Translations under genes and position numbers: made by a program
Notes under the pieces: generated by a model
What the model was told of the DNA's origin: nothing
What the model saw: the letters and a program-made list of their open reading frames with translations, nothing else
Databases searched by the model: none
Assembly (NCBI RefSeq): GCF_001280015.1
Contig: NZ_LGDV01000190.1
Coordinates: 62,001-126,000 of the forward strand
Direction of reading: 5' to 3'
DNA from: Streptomyces sp. MMG1121
GTDB taxonomy: Bacteria > Actinomycetota > Actinomycetes > Streptomycetales > Streptomycetaceae
Length of the DNA stretch: 64,000 nt
Part shown: piece after piece, positions 24,704 to 32,417 of the stretch
Layout of the letters: every line of letters begins with the position of its first letter
Position numbering within the stretch: position 1 is the first letter of the stretch

Positions 24704-25030
24704 GTGGCCCTGAAGGCAGTAACCGACGCGTCCTTCGACGAGGACGTCCTCAAGAGCGACAAGCCCGTCCTGGTGGACTTCTGGGCCGCGTGGTGCGGTC
24801 CGTGCCGCCAGATCGCCCCGTCCCTGGAGGCGATCGCCGCCGAGCACGGCGACAAGATCGAGGTCGTCAAGCTCAACATCGACGAGAACCCGGCCACGGC
24901 TGCCAAGTACGGCGTCATGTCCATCCCGACCCTGAACGTCTACCAGGGTGGCGAGGTCGCCAAGACCATCGTCGGCGCCAAGCCCAAGGCCGCGATCGTC
25001 CGCGACCTTGATGAGTTCATCGCCGAGTGA
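24704..25030 (+). CDS. trxA: Thioredoxin
   Basis: 108 residues from the GTG at 24704 (RBS aaaggagcctgcc), the standard thioredoxin length. The active site is WAAWCGPCRQ (about residues 28-37), with cis-proline region SIPTLNVYQGG. It is the electron acceptor of the TrxB encoded just upstream and reduces ribonucleotide reductase, methionine sulfoxide reductase and other disulfides. In S. coelicolor, reduced thioredoxin also resets the anti-sigma RsrA, so the operon product shuts off its own SigR-driven expression. A parS site starts right after the stop codon, followed by a terminator. Confidence 0.97.
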   Translation: MALKAVTDASFDEDVLKSDKPVLVDFWAAWCGPCRQIAPSLEAIAAEHGDKIEVVKLNIDENPATAAKYGVMSIPTLNVYQGGEVAKTIVGAKPKAAIVRDLDEFIAE

Positions 25031-25046
25031 CGTTTCACGTGAAACA
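25031..25046. other. parS: parS centromere site 6
   Basis: Exact GTTTCACGTGAAAC at 25032-25045, beginning 2 bases after the trxA stop. The 5' flanking base is c instead of t. Confidence 0.95.
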
Positions 25047-25080
25047 CGAGTGGGCCAGCCCGGAAGGGCTGGCCCACTCG
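25047..25080. terminator. Hairpin terminator between trxA and the GNAT gene
   Basis: Perfect 15-bp arms (25047-25061 and 25066-25080) with a 4-base loop, followed on the plus strand by cttttg. It lies immediately after parS site 6 and between convergent genes. Confidence 0.85.
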
Positions 25081-25111
25081 CTTTTGTCCCTGAGCTGAAG
25101 GTCGGCCGACG

Positions 25112-25729
25112 CTACAGCGGCCTCAGCGCCGGCTCCTTCTGGACGGCTCCCAGCAGCCGGTCGAGCGCCATCTCCACGTCTTCCTTCCAGGAGAGCGTCG
25201 ACCGCAGCTCCAGCCGCAGCCGGGGGTGCGTCGGATGCTGCCGGACCGTCTTGAAGCCCACAGCGAGCAGATGGTCCGCCGGCAGCAGACAGGCAGGTTC
25301 CTTCCAGCGGGCGTCACCGAAGGCCTCTATTGCCTTGAAGCCCCGCCGCAGCAGATCCTTGGCGACCGCCTGCACCAGCACCCGGCCCAGCCCCTGCCCC
25401 TGATAGCCGGGCAGGACGAAGGCCGTCATCAGCTGGACAGCGTCCGGCGAGACCGGGCTCGTGGGAAAGGCTGTCGACCCCGGGACATAAGCGGGAGGGG
25501 CGTAGAGCACGAAACCCACCGGCGCGTCATCGACGTACACCACCCGGCCGCACGACCCCCAGTCCAAAAGGACGGCGGAAATCCAGCCTTCCTTCTCCGG
25601 TGCGGAGGTGCCCGCCCTTACCGCCGCTTCTCCGCTGACGGGGTCCAGCTCCCAGAAGACGCACGAGCGACAGCGTGGGGGAAGGTCCTGAAGGTTGTCC
25701 AGCGTGAGCGGCACGAGCCGACGCCCCAT
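25112..25729 (-). CDS. GNAT family N-acetyltransferase
   Basis: 205 residues from the ATG at 25729; an upstream extension is open but has no support. The acetyl-CoA binding motif A is visible: VQLMTAFVLPGYQGQGLGRVLVQAVAKDLLRRG (about residues 105-137), with the Q-x-x-G-x-G/A pyrophosphate loop. An aromatic-rich N-terminal part has several cysteines (RCRSCVFWELDP, a motif seen in a subgroup of actinomycete GNATs near parAB). The substrate is unknown. It occupies the place where mycobacteria have cwlM and a hypothetical gene between trxC and parB. It converges on trxA and runs in the same direction as parB. Confidence 0.85.
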   Translation of the reverse strand: MGRRLVPLTLDNLQDLPPRCRSCVFWELDPVSGEAAVRAGTSAPEKEGWISAVLLDWGSCGRVVYVDDAPVGFVLYAPPAYVPGSTAFPTSPVSPDAVQLMTAFVLPGYQGQGLGRVLVQAVAKDLLRRGFKAIEAFGDARWKEPACLLPADHLLAVGFKTVRQHPTHPRLRLELRSTLSWKEDVEMALDRLLGAVQKEPALRPL

Positions 25730-25875
25730 GAAGGCTGTTCCTCGCTTCCTTCGCCCGCCGCATCGCGCGCGGCTGTCAGAACGCTGCGTTCCCTGAGCAA
25801 GCCGCAGACGAATCCGCCGACCGCTCCAAGGCTCAGTCCTGCGCTCACCAGTCCGGTGCGGCTCATCGATCGCAT
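25618..25875 (-). CDS. Possible small membrane-anchored protein overlapping the GNAT start
   Basis: An ATG at 25875 has a good RBS (ggggagacgggggcc) and opens MRSMSRTGLVSAGLSLGAVGGFVCGLLRERS, a short hydrophobic segment. The frame then runs through the GNAT start region and on for about 50 codons in a different frame from the GNAT. The first 50 residues look like a real small protein. The remainder, read inside the GNAT gene, looks like shadow sequence, so either the stop has been lost or only the start is functional. It could act as a leader coupled to GNAT translation. Confidence 0.35.
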   Translation of the reverse strand: MRSMSRTGLVSAGLSLGAVGGFVCGLLRERSVLTAARDAAGEGSEEQPSWGVGSCRSRWTTFRTFPHAVARASSGSWTPSAEKRR

Positions 25876-25985
25876 GGCCCCCGTCTCCCCACTCAGAGAT
25901 GCAGTTGCTGTCCGGTGGATGCGCCATACCATTTCGCATCGTATCCACGATGCGATTCACTCGATACCGCCTCAAAGCAAAGAGC

Positions 25986-26018
25986 GGGCCGTGTTCCGGT
26001 ACACACCGGACACGGCCC
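25986..26018 (-). terminator. Terminator downstream of parB
   Basis: Inverted repeat gggccgtgt-ccggt / accgg-acacggccc, arms 25986-26000 and 26005-26018 with a single-base bulge. On the minus strand it is followed by cgctctttgctttg. The rest of 25876-26048 shows no gene. Confidence 0.7.
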
Positions 26019-26048
26019 ACTTCCCGCACGACCGAGAGTCGGACGGGA

Positions 26049-27146
26049 TCAGTCGTCCTGGTCCTCCACAACGTCCTCCTGCAGATCATGTTGGAGGACC
26101 GGGCCCTCGTCCGGCGCGAGGGTGCTCAGGATCCGCCGGAGATCGTCCACCGAGGCGAACTCGACGGTGATCTTGCCCTTCTTCTGTCCGAGGTCGACCT
26201 TCACCCGGGTCTCGAACCGGTCCGACAGACGGGTCGCCAGCTCGTTCAGCGCCGGGGAGAGCCGGGAGCCGGCGCGCGGGCCCTTGGGTCGCTGCGGCTT
26301 CTGGGGCCGCGAACCCATGAGGGTCACAATCTCCTCGACAGCTCGCACCGACAGCCCCTCGGCCACGATGCGGTGAGCCAGCCGGTCCTGCTCCTCAGGG
26401 TCCGTCACCGACAGCAGCGCCCGGGCGTGACCGGCGGAGAGCACCCCGGCGGCGACCCGCTTCTGGACCGTCGGCGAGAGCTTCAGCAGACGCAGTGTGT
26501 TGGAGACCTGAGGGCGGGAACGCCCGATCCGGTCGGCCAGCTGGTCATGCGTGCAGTCGAAGTCCTTCAGCAGCTGGTCGTAGGCGGCCGCCTCTTCCAG
26601 TGGGTTCAGCTGCGCGCGGTGCAGGTTCTCCAGCAGAGCGTCCAGAAGGAGCTTCTCGTCCTCCGTGGCCCGCACGATGGCCGGGATGGCCTCCAGGCCA
26701 GCCTCACGGCAGGCCCGCCAACGGCGCTCACCCATGATCAGTTCATAGCGAGCGGGCCCCAACTGCCTTACGACGACGGGCTGCAGAAGGCCGACTTCCC
26801 GGATGGAGGTGACCAGCTCCTGGAGCGCGTCCTCGTCGAAGATCTCGCGCGGCTGGCGCGGGTTCCGCGTGATGTCATCGAGGGGGATCTCAGCGAAGTG
26901 GGCGCCCATGGGAGGTGCGGGCACCTCCGCCACCGGACTGGCCGGGGGCTCTTCGACGTCCTGGGGCACCGGCGGGGGTGCCACCCTTGTGGCGGCCACC
27001 CCGCGGTCGGTCGTCAGCAGTGGAACCACCCCGGGTGAGGGGGACGCTCCGCCTCCCAGCACGGCCGGTGCCGGGTTCTTCTCGGTCGGGGCAGCGGGGA
27101 TCAGTGCGCCGAGCCCTCGGCCCAGCCCCCTCCGTCGCTCGCTCAC
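26049..27146 (-). CDS. parB: Chromosome partitioning protein ParB
   Basis: 365 residues. It begins [17 protein letters not shown], the N-terminal ParA-interacting peptide of ParB proteins. The CTP-binding/ParB core starts near 85 ([42 protein letters not shown]), with the [13 protein letters not shown] motif. The helix-turn-helix follows ([40 protein letters not shown]), then a C-terminal dimerisation domain ([25 protein letters not shown]). It binds the eight parS sites in this window. The GTG start overlaps the parA stop by 4 bp, giving translational coupling. Confidence 0.97.
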   Translation of the reverse strand: MSERRRGLGRGLGALIPAAPTEKNPAPAVLGGGASPSPGVVPLLTTDRGVAATRVAPPPVPQDVEEPPASPVAEVPAPPMGAHFAEIPLDDITRNPRQPREIFDEDALQELVTSIREVGLLQPVVVRQLGPARYELIMGERRWRACREAGLEAIPAIVRATEDEKLLLDALLENLHRAQLNPLEEAAAYDQLLKDFDCTHDQLADRIGRSRPQVSNTLRLLKLSPTVQKRVAAGVLSAGHARALLSVTDPEEQDRLAHRIVAEGLSVRAVEEIVTLMGSRPQKPQRPKGPRAGSRLSPALNELATRLSDRFETRVKVDLGQKKGKITVEFASVDDLRRILSTLAPDEGPVLQHDLQEDVVEDQDD

Positions 27147-28390
27147 TGGATCCCCTCCACCATGCTCGGGTCGCTCTGGGCGCCGATATGAGCCTGGCTC
27201 GCGTCGTAGCTGATGCCGGTGCCCTTCAGCGCGATTTCTCGGGCCGCCTCAAGATAGGAGAGGGCGCCGCTCGATCCAGGATCGTAGGTCAGCACCGTCT
27301 GCCCGTAACTCGGCGCCTCGGAGATACGGACCGAGCGGGGAATGCTCGTCCGCAGCACCTCGTCGCCGAAGTGGGTGCGCACCTCTTCCGCGACCTGGGA
27401 GGCAAGACGCGTCCGGCCGTCGTACATGGTGAGCAGGATGGTCGACACATGCAGCGTGGGGTTGAGGTGCCCCCGCACCAGGTCGACATTGCGCAGCAGC
27501 TGGCCCAGGCCCTCGAGTGCGTAGTACTCGCACTGGATCGGGATGAGCACTTCCTGGCCCGCCACCAGCGCGTTGACCGTCAGCAGGCCGAGCGAGGGCG
27601 GGCAGTCGATGAGGATGTAGTCCAGCGGCTGCTCGTATGCCTGGATCGCCCGCTCAAGCCGGCTCTCCCGGGCCACCAGGGACACCAACTCGATCTCCGC
27701 ACCGGCGAGATCGATGGTCGCGGGAGCGCAGAAGAGACCCTCGACGTCCGGGACGGGTTGGACGACCTCGGCGAGCGGCTTGCTCTCCACCAACACATCA
27801 TAGATGGAGGGAACTTCGGCGTGGTGGTCGATCCCGAGGGCCGTGGAGGCGTTGCCCTGGGGATCGAGGTCGATCACCAGGACCCGCCCGCCGTGCAGCG
27901 CCAGCGAAGCGGCAAGGTTGACGGTGGTCGTCGTCTTGCCCACGCCGCCCTTCTGGTTGGCGACCACGATGACTCGGGTCTGCTCCGGTCGCGGCAGACC
28001 TTCGCCGGCGCGGCCCAGAGCCTCTACCGCCAGTTGGGCCGCACGACCGATCGGAGTGTCGTCCATCGGAGGCGGTGTTTCACGTGAAACATCCGCCCCC
28101 ATCGACTCGGTTCGGGGACCGGGGACCGGATCGGTCATCGGTCCCGCGATGTTGGCGTCGGACCGCAAGGATTCACTCTCCTCGACTTCAGGCTCGCAAT
28201 GAACAGAGCCTCCCATGTCTTCAGGGTCGTGAACCAGTGAGGCCTGGTGTTCTGTGGAGAAATCCACCTCTGTGGACAACTCCGGTGCCTCTCTGAGTGA
28301 ACCGAGAGGCTTTCGGTCGCGAGGTTCGGCCGCAGCGCGACCACGACTGATAATGCCCTGCAGCAGTGAGCGACGTTTCACGTGAAACAC
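27143..28390 (-). CDS. parA: Chromosome partitioning ATPase ParA
   Basis: 415 residues if translation starts at the GTG at 28390, inside parS site 8. The first 130 residues are an acidic, variable extension and the true start may be later (for example an in-frame ATG giving [10 protein letters not shown]). The deviant Walker A is [23 protein letters not shown] (about 137-159), Walker A' is [14 protein letters not shown] and Walker B is [18 protein letters not shown]. ParA positions ParB-parS complexes, and in Streptomyces it also follows hyphal tips and times septation during sporulation. A second parS lies in frame near residues 100-105. Confidence 0.95.
   Translation of the reverse strand: MFHVKRRSLLQGIISRGRAAAEPRDRKPLGSLREAPELSTEVDFSTEHQASLVHDPEDMGGSVHCEPEVEESESLRSDANIAGPMTDPVPGPRTESMGADVSRETPPPMDDTPIGRAAQLAVEALGRAGEGLPRPEQTRVIVVANQKGGVGKTTTTVNLAASLALHGGRVLVIDLDPQGNASTALGIDHHAEVPSIYDVLVESKPLAEVVQPVPDVEGLFCAPATIDLAGAEIELVSLVARESRLERAIQAYEQPLDYILIDCPPSLGLLTVNALVAGQEVLIPIQCEYYALEGLGQLLRNVDLVRGHLNPTLHVSTILLTMYDGRTRLASQVAEEVRTHFGDEVLRTSIPRSVRISEAPSYGQTVLTYDPGSSGALSYLEAAREIALKGTGISYDASQAHIGAQSDPSMVEGIQ
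28076..28091. other. parS: parS centromere site 7, inside parA
   Basis: Exact GTTTCACGTGAAAC at 28077-28090 with flanking T and A, read as VSRET in the variable N-terminal region of ParA. Confidence 0.95.
28375..28388. other. parS: parS centromere site 8, at the parA start
   Basis: Exact GTTTCACGTGAAAC directly at the presumed 5' end of parA. ParB binding here could affect parAB transcription. Confidence 0.95.
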
Positions 28391-28481
28391 GATGCACAGC
28401 CGCTACGACCAGACCTCCGCGACACTCCGTCCTGCATAGGTTTGGCAGCTTGTGTGGAGTACGTCTTCTCGTCAGGACGGA

Positions 28482-29198
28482 TCAACGGCGCCGGCGTGCC
28501 CGACCCGTCCGTGCCGCCTTCGCCCGCTTCGCCGCGAACCGCACACCGCCGGGGCTCTCCCCGACCTCGACCCGCACCACGGTCGACAGCGGATCCACCA
28601 CGCCCTCGCCCACATGCAGGATGGACGTCTCCACCGCGCCGAGCTTGCTGAGGGCCGTGGCCGCGGCCTTCAGCTCCTCCTCCGCGGTGTCGCCCTTGAG
28701 CGCCAGCATCTCGCCGTAGGGACGCAGCAGCGGAATGCCCCAGGTGGCCAGCCGGTCCAGCGGGGCCACGGCCCGAGCGGTCACCACATGGACAGGCGAC
28801 AGCTTGCCCAGGACCTCCTCGGCGCGGCCACGCACAACGGTGACGTGATCCAGGCCGAGCAGTTCGACGACCTCGGTGAGGAAGTTGGTGCGCCGTAGCA
28901 GGGGCTCCAACAGGGTGATGTTCAGGTCGTCGCGGACCAGGGCCAGCGGGATGCCGGGCAGCCCCGCACCGGAGCCGACGTCGCAGACCGTCACGCCCTC
29001 GGGAACGGCCTCCGAGAGCACCGCGCAGTTGAGAATGTGCCGCTCCCACAGGCGCGGCACTTCGCGCGGACCGATCAGGCCACGCTGCACGCCCGCCTCG
29101 GCGAGCAGCTCCGCGTAGCGGACCGCATCGGCGAAGCGATCACCAAACACTTCCCGCGCCTGTTCGGGCGCGGGGGGAAGCTCCGCTGCCTCCGTCAC
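28482..29198 (-). CDS. rsmG: 16S rRNA (guanine527-N7)-methyltransferase
   Basis: 238 residues from the GTG at 29198, chosen for the RBS ggaagga 8 bases upstream; an ATG 13 codons earlier is in frame. The SAM-binding motif is [31 protein letters not shown] (about residues 68-98), and [16 protein letters not shown] and [15 protein letters not shown] follow, all RsmG/GidB hallmarks. It methylates G527 in the 530 loop of 16S rRNA. Loss gives low-level streptomycin resistance and, in S. coelicolor, altered antibiotic production. It lies between jag and parA, separated from jag by a hairpin. The Arg-rich tail (RTGRARRRR) may bind rRNA. Confidence 0.95.
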   Translation of the reverse strand: MTEAAELPPAPEQAREVFGDRFADAVRYAELLAEAGVQRGLIGPREVPRLWERHILNCAVLSEAVPEGVTVCDVGSGAGLPGIPLALVRDDLNITLLEPLLRRTNFLTEVVELLGLDHVTVVRGRAEEVLGKLSPVHVVTARAVAPLDRLATWGIPLLRPYGEMLALKGDTAEEELKAAATALSKLGAVETSILHVGEGVVDPLSTVVRVEVGESPGGVRFAAKRAKAARTGRARRRR

Positions 29199-29268
29199 GG
29201 GGACCGTCCTTCCGTACAGCGCCGGCGCTTCGCGCACCGACCACCAGAACTACCAGGCTGACAAAGTT

Positions 29269-29297
29269 CGGCCCCGTCTGCTCAACAGACGGGGCCG
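29269..29297 (-). terminator. Hairpin between jag and rsmG
   Basis: Perfect 12-bp arms (29269-29280 and 29286-29297), 5-base loop. On the minus strand it follows the jag stop, with aactttgtc after the stem. Confidence 0.75.
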
Positions 29298-29315
29298 GTA
29301 AAACGTGGGGACCGA

Positions 29316-29828
29316 TCAGGCAGGCAGCACGACGACGAACCGCTGCGGCTCCTCGCCCTCGGACTCGCTGCGCAGTCCTGCGGCCTTGACCGCGTCGTGC
29401 ACCACCTTGCGCTCGAACGGGGTCATCGGCTCGAGCTTGACCGGCTCGCCGGTGTTCTTGACCTCGGCGGCGGCCTTGGCACCGATCTCGGACAGCTCGG
29501 CCCGCTTCTGGGCCCGGTATCCGGCGATGTCCAGCATCAGCCGGCTGCGGTCGCCGGTCTCCCGGTGCACGGCCAGGCGCGTCAGCTCCTGCAGTGCCTC
29601 CAGCACCTCGCCGTCGCGGCCGACCAGCTTCTGCAGATCGCGGCCGCCGGAGTCGCTGATGATCGACACGGAGGCGCGGTCGGCCTCGACGTCCATGTCG
29701 ATGTCACCGTCGAGGTCGGCGATGTCCAGCAGACCCTCGAGGTAGTCCGCCGCGATCTCACCCTCCTGCTCCAGGCGGGTCAGGGTGTCTACACCCTCGG
29801 CAGCGGCAGAGGTGGTGCCTTCCGTCAC
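29316..29828 (-). CDS. jag: Jag/KhpB-type KH-R3H RNA-binding protein
   Basis: 170 residues. A KH-II-like region at about residues 60-85 has LVGRDGEVLEALQELTRL, the GxxG-type loop. The R3H domain at about 100-165 reads RLMLDIAGYRAQKRAEL ... MTPFERKVVHDAV, with the R-x3-H signature in RKVVH. Orthologues bind RNA and in Gram-positives influence cell elongation and division. The N-terminal Jag_N domain present in firmicute proteins is replaced by a short acidic stretch. It follows yidC by 15 bp in the same operon. Confidence 0.93.
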   Translation of the reverse strand: MTEGTTSAAAEGVDTLTRLEQEGEIAADYLEGLLDIADLDGDIDMDVEADRASVSIISDSGGRDLQKLVGRDGEVLEALQELTRLAVHRETGDRSRLMLDIAGYRAQKRAELSEIGAKAAAEVKNTGEPVKLEPMTPFERKVVHDAVKAAGLRSESEGEEPQRFVVVLPA

Positions 29829-29843
29829 GGGATGGGCTCCTTC

Positions 29844-31130
29844 TTACTTCTTGGAGGGGGACTTGGGCCGCTGCGGGCCACCCTTGCGCTGGCCGGACTG
29901 GGCCTTGCTGCGGGTGCCGGAGCTGGGGTTCCGGGGCTGCTGGGCAGTGGAGGGCTTGGCGTCCTGCGGCTCGTCGGACTTCTCCAGCGAGGTGGACTCG
30001 TCGTCCGGCTTGGACCCGCCGGACTGACGCTGGGCCTTGGACTGGCGCTTGGGCTGCTGGCGCTTGGCGGCGGTCGCGGTACCGGTACCGGTACCGGTCG
30101 TGGTGATCGCGCCGTCCTCGGTCTGCGCCGCGGCCTGGCTCGCGCTCGTCTCCACGGTGCCGTCGGCCAGGGCGGCGAGACCGGCCTTGTTCAGCGAGTT
30201 GATGAACTTGCGCTCGAACTCGTTGCGGTCGCGGCCCTTGGCGACGATGGCCTTGACGATGGTCTTCTCGCTCCGCCGGCGGACCTTGCCGTGGTGCGTG
30301 ACGTGCTTGGTCAGACGCTCGAGGTAGGCGGCCTGAGCCTTGGAACCCGGGGTCGGGTTGTTGCGGATGACGTACATCTGCTGACCCATGGTCCACACGT
30401 TCGTCGTCAGCCAGTAGACGAGGACACCGACCGGGAAGTTGATGCCGAAGACGGCGAACATGACCGGGAAGACGTACATCAGCATCTTCTGCTGCTGCAT
30501 GAACGGCGTCTTCACCGTGGTGTCGACGTTCTTCGTCATCAGCTGGCGCTGCGTGTAGAACTGCGACGCCGACATCAGGACGATCATGACCGCGGTGACG
30601 ACCCGCACATCGGTGACCGTGGCGCCCAGGGCGTGGACGGTGGCGGAGCCGTCCTTGAACTTCGCGGCGAGCGGGGCCCCGAAGATGTGCGCCTTACGAG
30701 CGCTGGCCAGCAGCGATTCGTTGATGACGCCGATCGTGGTGCCCGACGCGATGCCGTTGAGCACGTGGTAGAGGGCGAAGAAGAACGGGGACTGCGCCAG
30801 GATGGGAAGGCACGAGGAGAGCGGGTTGGTGCCCGACTCCTTGTACAGCTTCATCATCTCTTCGGACTGACGCTGCTTGTCGTTCTTGTAGCGCTCCTGG
30901 ATCTTCTTCATCTCGGGCTGCAGCGTCTGCATGGCCCGGGTCGCCTTGATCTGCTTCACGAAGAGCGGGATCAGGCAGATACGGATGAGGATCACGAGGG
31001 ACACGATGGACAGGCCCCAGGCCCACCCGGTGTCAGGGCCGAAGATCGCGCCGTACACCGTGTGGAACTGGACAATGACCCATGAAACGGGTGTCGTGAT
31101 GAAGCTGAAGAGGCTGGCAATCGTGTCCAC
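29844..31130 (-). CDS. yidC: Membrane protein insertase YidC
   Basis: 428 residues of the short Gram-positive/actinomycete type without a large periplasmic domain. Five membrane segments are visible: [42 protein letters not shown] (with the conserved Arg in the hydrophilic groove), [34 protein letters not shown] and [35 protein letters not shown] long basic, Gln/Ser-rich cytoplasmic tail (about 120 residues, ending RPKSPSKK) probably contacts the ribosome. It lacks a lipobox. It is in the rpmH-rnpA-yidD-yidC-jag operon, 3 bp after yidD. Confidence 0.96.
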   Translation of the reverse strand: MDTIASLFSFITTPVSWVIVQFHTVYGAIFGPDTGWAWGLSIVSLVILIRICLIPLFVKQIKATRAMQTLQPEMKKIQERYKNDKQRQSEEMMKLYKESGTNPLSSCLPILAQSPFFFALYHVLNGIASGTTIGVINESLLASARKAHIFGAPLAAKFKDGSATVHALGATVTDVRVVTAVMIVLMSASQFYTQRQLMTKNVDTTVKTPFMQQQKMLMYVFPVMFAVFGINFPVGVLVYWLTTNVWTMGQQMYVIRNNPTPGSKAQAAYLERLTKHVTHHGKVRRRSEKTIVKAIVAKGRDRNEFERKFINSLNKAGLAALADGTVETSASQAAAQTEDGAITTTGTGTGTATAAKRQQPKRQSKAQRQSGGSKPDDESTSLEKSDEPQDAKPSTAQQPRNPSSGTRSKAQSGQRKGGPQRPKSPSKK

Positions 31131-31133
31131 TAA

Positions 31134-31499
31134 TCATGCTCCTTGGGCATGGGACGAGGTCTCTGCGGCCGGGCTCGGAGAAAGCTCGGAAGCGAGCTTC
31201 GCTTCGGTGGCCGGTTCGGCGGCGGAGGGCCCGCCCTTGCGTGCGCGCCAAGCGTTGCGCAGCATTTCGTGCCACCGTGGACGCTTGCGCGGCGGAACAT
31301 GGTCCACACCGCCCAGCGACCACGGATTGCACCGGAGGATGCGCCAGGCGGTGAGTGCCGTTCCCTTGATCGCACCATGCCGGTCGATGGCCGTGTAGCC
31401 GTAGTGGGAGCACGACGGGTAGTACTTGCACACCGGCCCCAGCAATGGACTGATCGTCCACTGGTACAGCTTGATCAGAGCCAGCAGCGGGTACTTCAT
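31134..31499 (-). CDS. yidD: Membrane protein insertion efficiency factor YidD
   Basis: 121 residues. The conserved core is at residues 1-80: [39 protein letters not shown], with the invariant Cys of YPSCSHYG, and [17 protein letters not shown]. The C-terminal 40 residues are a variable Ala/Ser/Glu-rich extension. It assists YidC-dependent insertion and is always found in this cluster. Its start overlaps the end of rnpA by 4 bp. Confidence 0.95.
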   Translation of the reverse strand: MKYPLLALIKLYQWTISPLLGPVCKYYPSCSHYGYTAIDRHGAIKGTALTAWRILRCNPWSLGGVDHVPPRKRPRWHEMLRNAWRARKGGPSAAEPATEAKLASELSPSPAAETSSHAQGA

Positions 31500-31867
31500 C
31501 GCGCGCCCCCTCCCAGCAGCCGCTGAAGGGCGGCATCCAGGTCTCGGGCCAGCTGTGCATGGTCTGCGTCGCCCGATCCGGGCAGCGCTCGTACGACTAC
31601 CAGGCTACCGGGGGGAAAAAGGGCGACTCGGTCACGCATCAGATGACGCAGTCTGCGCTTCACTTTGTTGCGCACGACCGCTCCCCCCACAGCCTTGCTC
31701 ACGACGAAACCCGCACGCGTCGGGGGAGCGCTCTCCCCTGGCGCGTGCGGGTCCGTGGCACCGCTACGAAGGTGGACGACGAGCGTCGGGCGTCCTGCCC
31801 GACGACCCCGTCGTACCGCGGTCGCGAAGTCTTCGCGCCGCCTCAGCCGATGCTCGGTAGGCAGCAC
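31496..31867 (-). CDS. rnpA: Ribonuclease P protein component
   Basis: 123 residues. It begins [27 protein letters not shown] and has the RNR signature [17 protein letters not shown] (about residues 68-84), which binds the RNase P RNA and the pre-tRNA leader. It is needed for 5' maturation of tRNAs. It lies 20 bp after rpmH and overlaps yidD. Extra basic loops rich in Gly and Pro near residues 38-52 are typical of actinomycetes. Confidence 0.96.
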   Translation of the reverse strand: MLPTEHRLRRREDFATAVRRGRRAGRPTLVVHLRSGATDPHAPGESAPPTRAGFVVSKAVGGAVVRNKVKRRLRHLMRDRVALFPPGSLVVVRALPGSGDADHAQLARDLDAALQRLLGGGAR

Positions 31868-31887
31868 GACGTCATGACCTGATCAGA

Positions 31888-32025
31888 TCAGGCGGACAGG
31901 CTGGCGCGACCCTTGCTGCGGCGGTTCGCGAGAATCGCGCGACCGGCACGGGTACGCATCCGCAGGCGGAAGCCGTGGGTCTTCGCGCGACGACGGTTGT
32001 TCGGCTGGAAGGTGCGCTTGCTCAC
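31888..32025 (-). CDS. rpmH: 50S ribosomal protein L34
   Basis: 45 residues starting [20 protein letters not shown] and ending in [12 protein letters not shown], translated by hand from the minus strand with a GTG start at 32025. It is highly basic and has the standard length of L34. It is the first gene of the leftward rpmH-rnpA-yidD-yidC-jag operon and is divergent from dnaA across a 392-bp spacer. Confidence 0.97.
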   Translation of the reverse strand: MSKRTFQPNNRRRAKTHGFRLRMRTRAGRAILANRRSKGRASLSA

Positions 32026-32417
32026 TCGGGGGCTCCAGAAAATCGGTAGTGGCGGGGTGCCGTCTTGGCTGTCACCGTGCGCCCACGAGTAGCTCGCGTC
32101 ACGCCCGAGTGCACCGCTTCCCGATCACCCGAAGTGACCTGTGCCCATCGGAGGCAGGCGGCAGCAGCCATCGACAACTCGACCTGGTTACGGTACGCGC
32201 GGCTACGCCATCCGGTCAAACCGAGGGTCACAGAGAGACACTATCCACAGGCTGGGGACAACAACTTGAACCGTACCCGCCGCGCTGACTACCGTGGCTG
32301 AACTCCCATTCGTTCTTTTGTCCCCCGCCCCGGCGGGTTTGCCCCTCCGGACACCCGAAGTACACCCCGACCCGTCCCGCGTCACACGTTCGTGGGACCT
32401 GTGAGAGAGCGTGCCCT
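32026..32417. promoter_or_regulatory. rpmH-dnaA spacer with dnaA promoter region and two DnaA boxes
   Basis: 392 bp without a gene. It must contain the divergent promoters of rpmH and dnaA. Two facing DnaA-box-like sites, ctatccaca (32241-32249) and tggggacaa (32253-32261), lie about 160 bp before dnaA. They suit autoregulation of dnaA by its product, as known in Streptomyces. No gene is seen. Confidence 0.7.
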
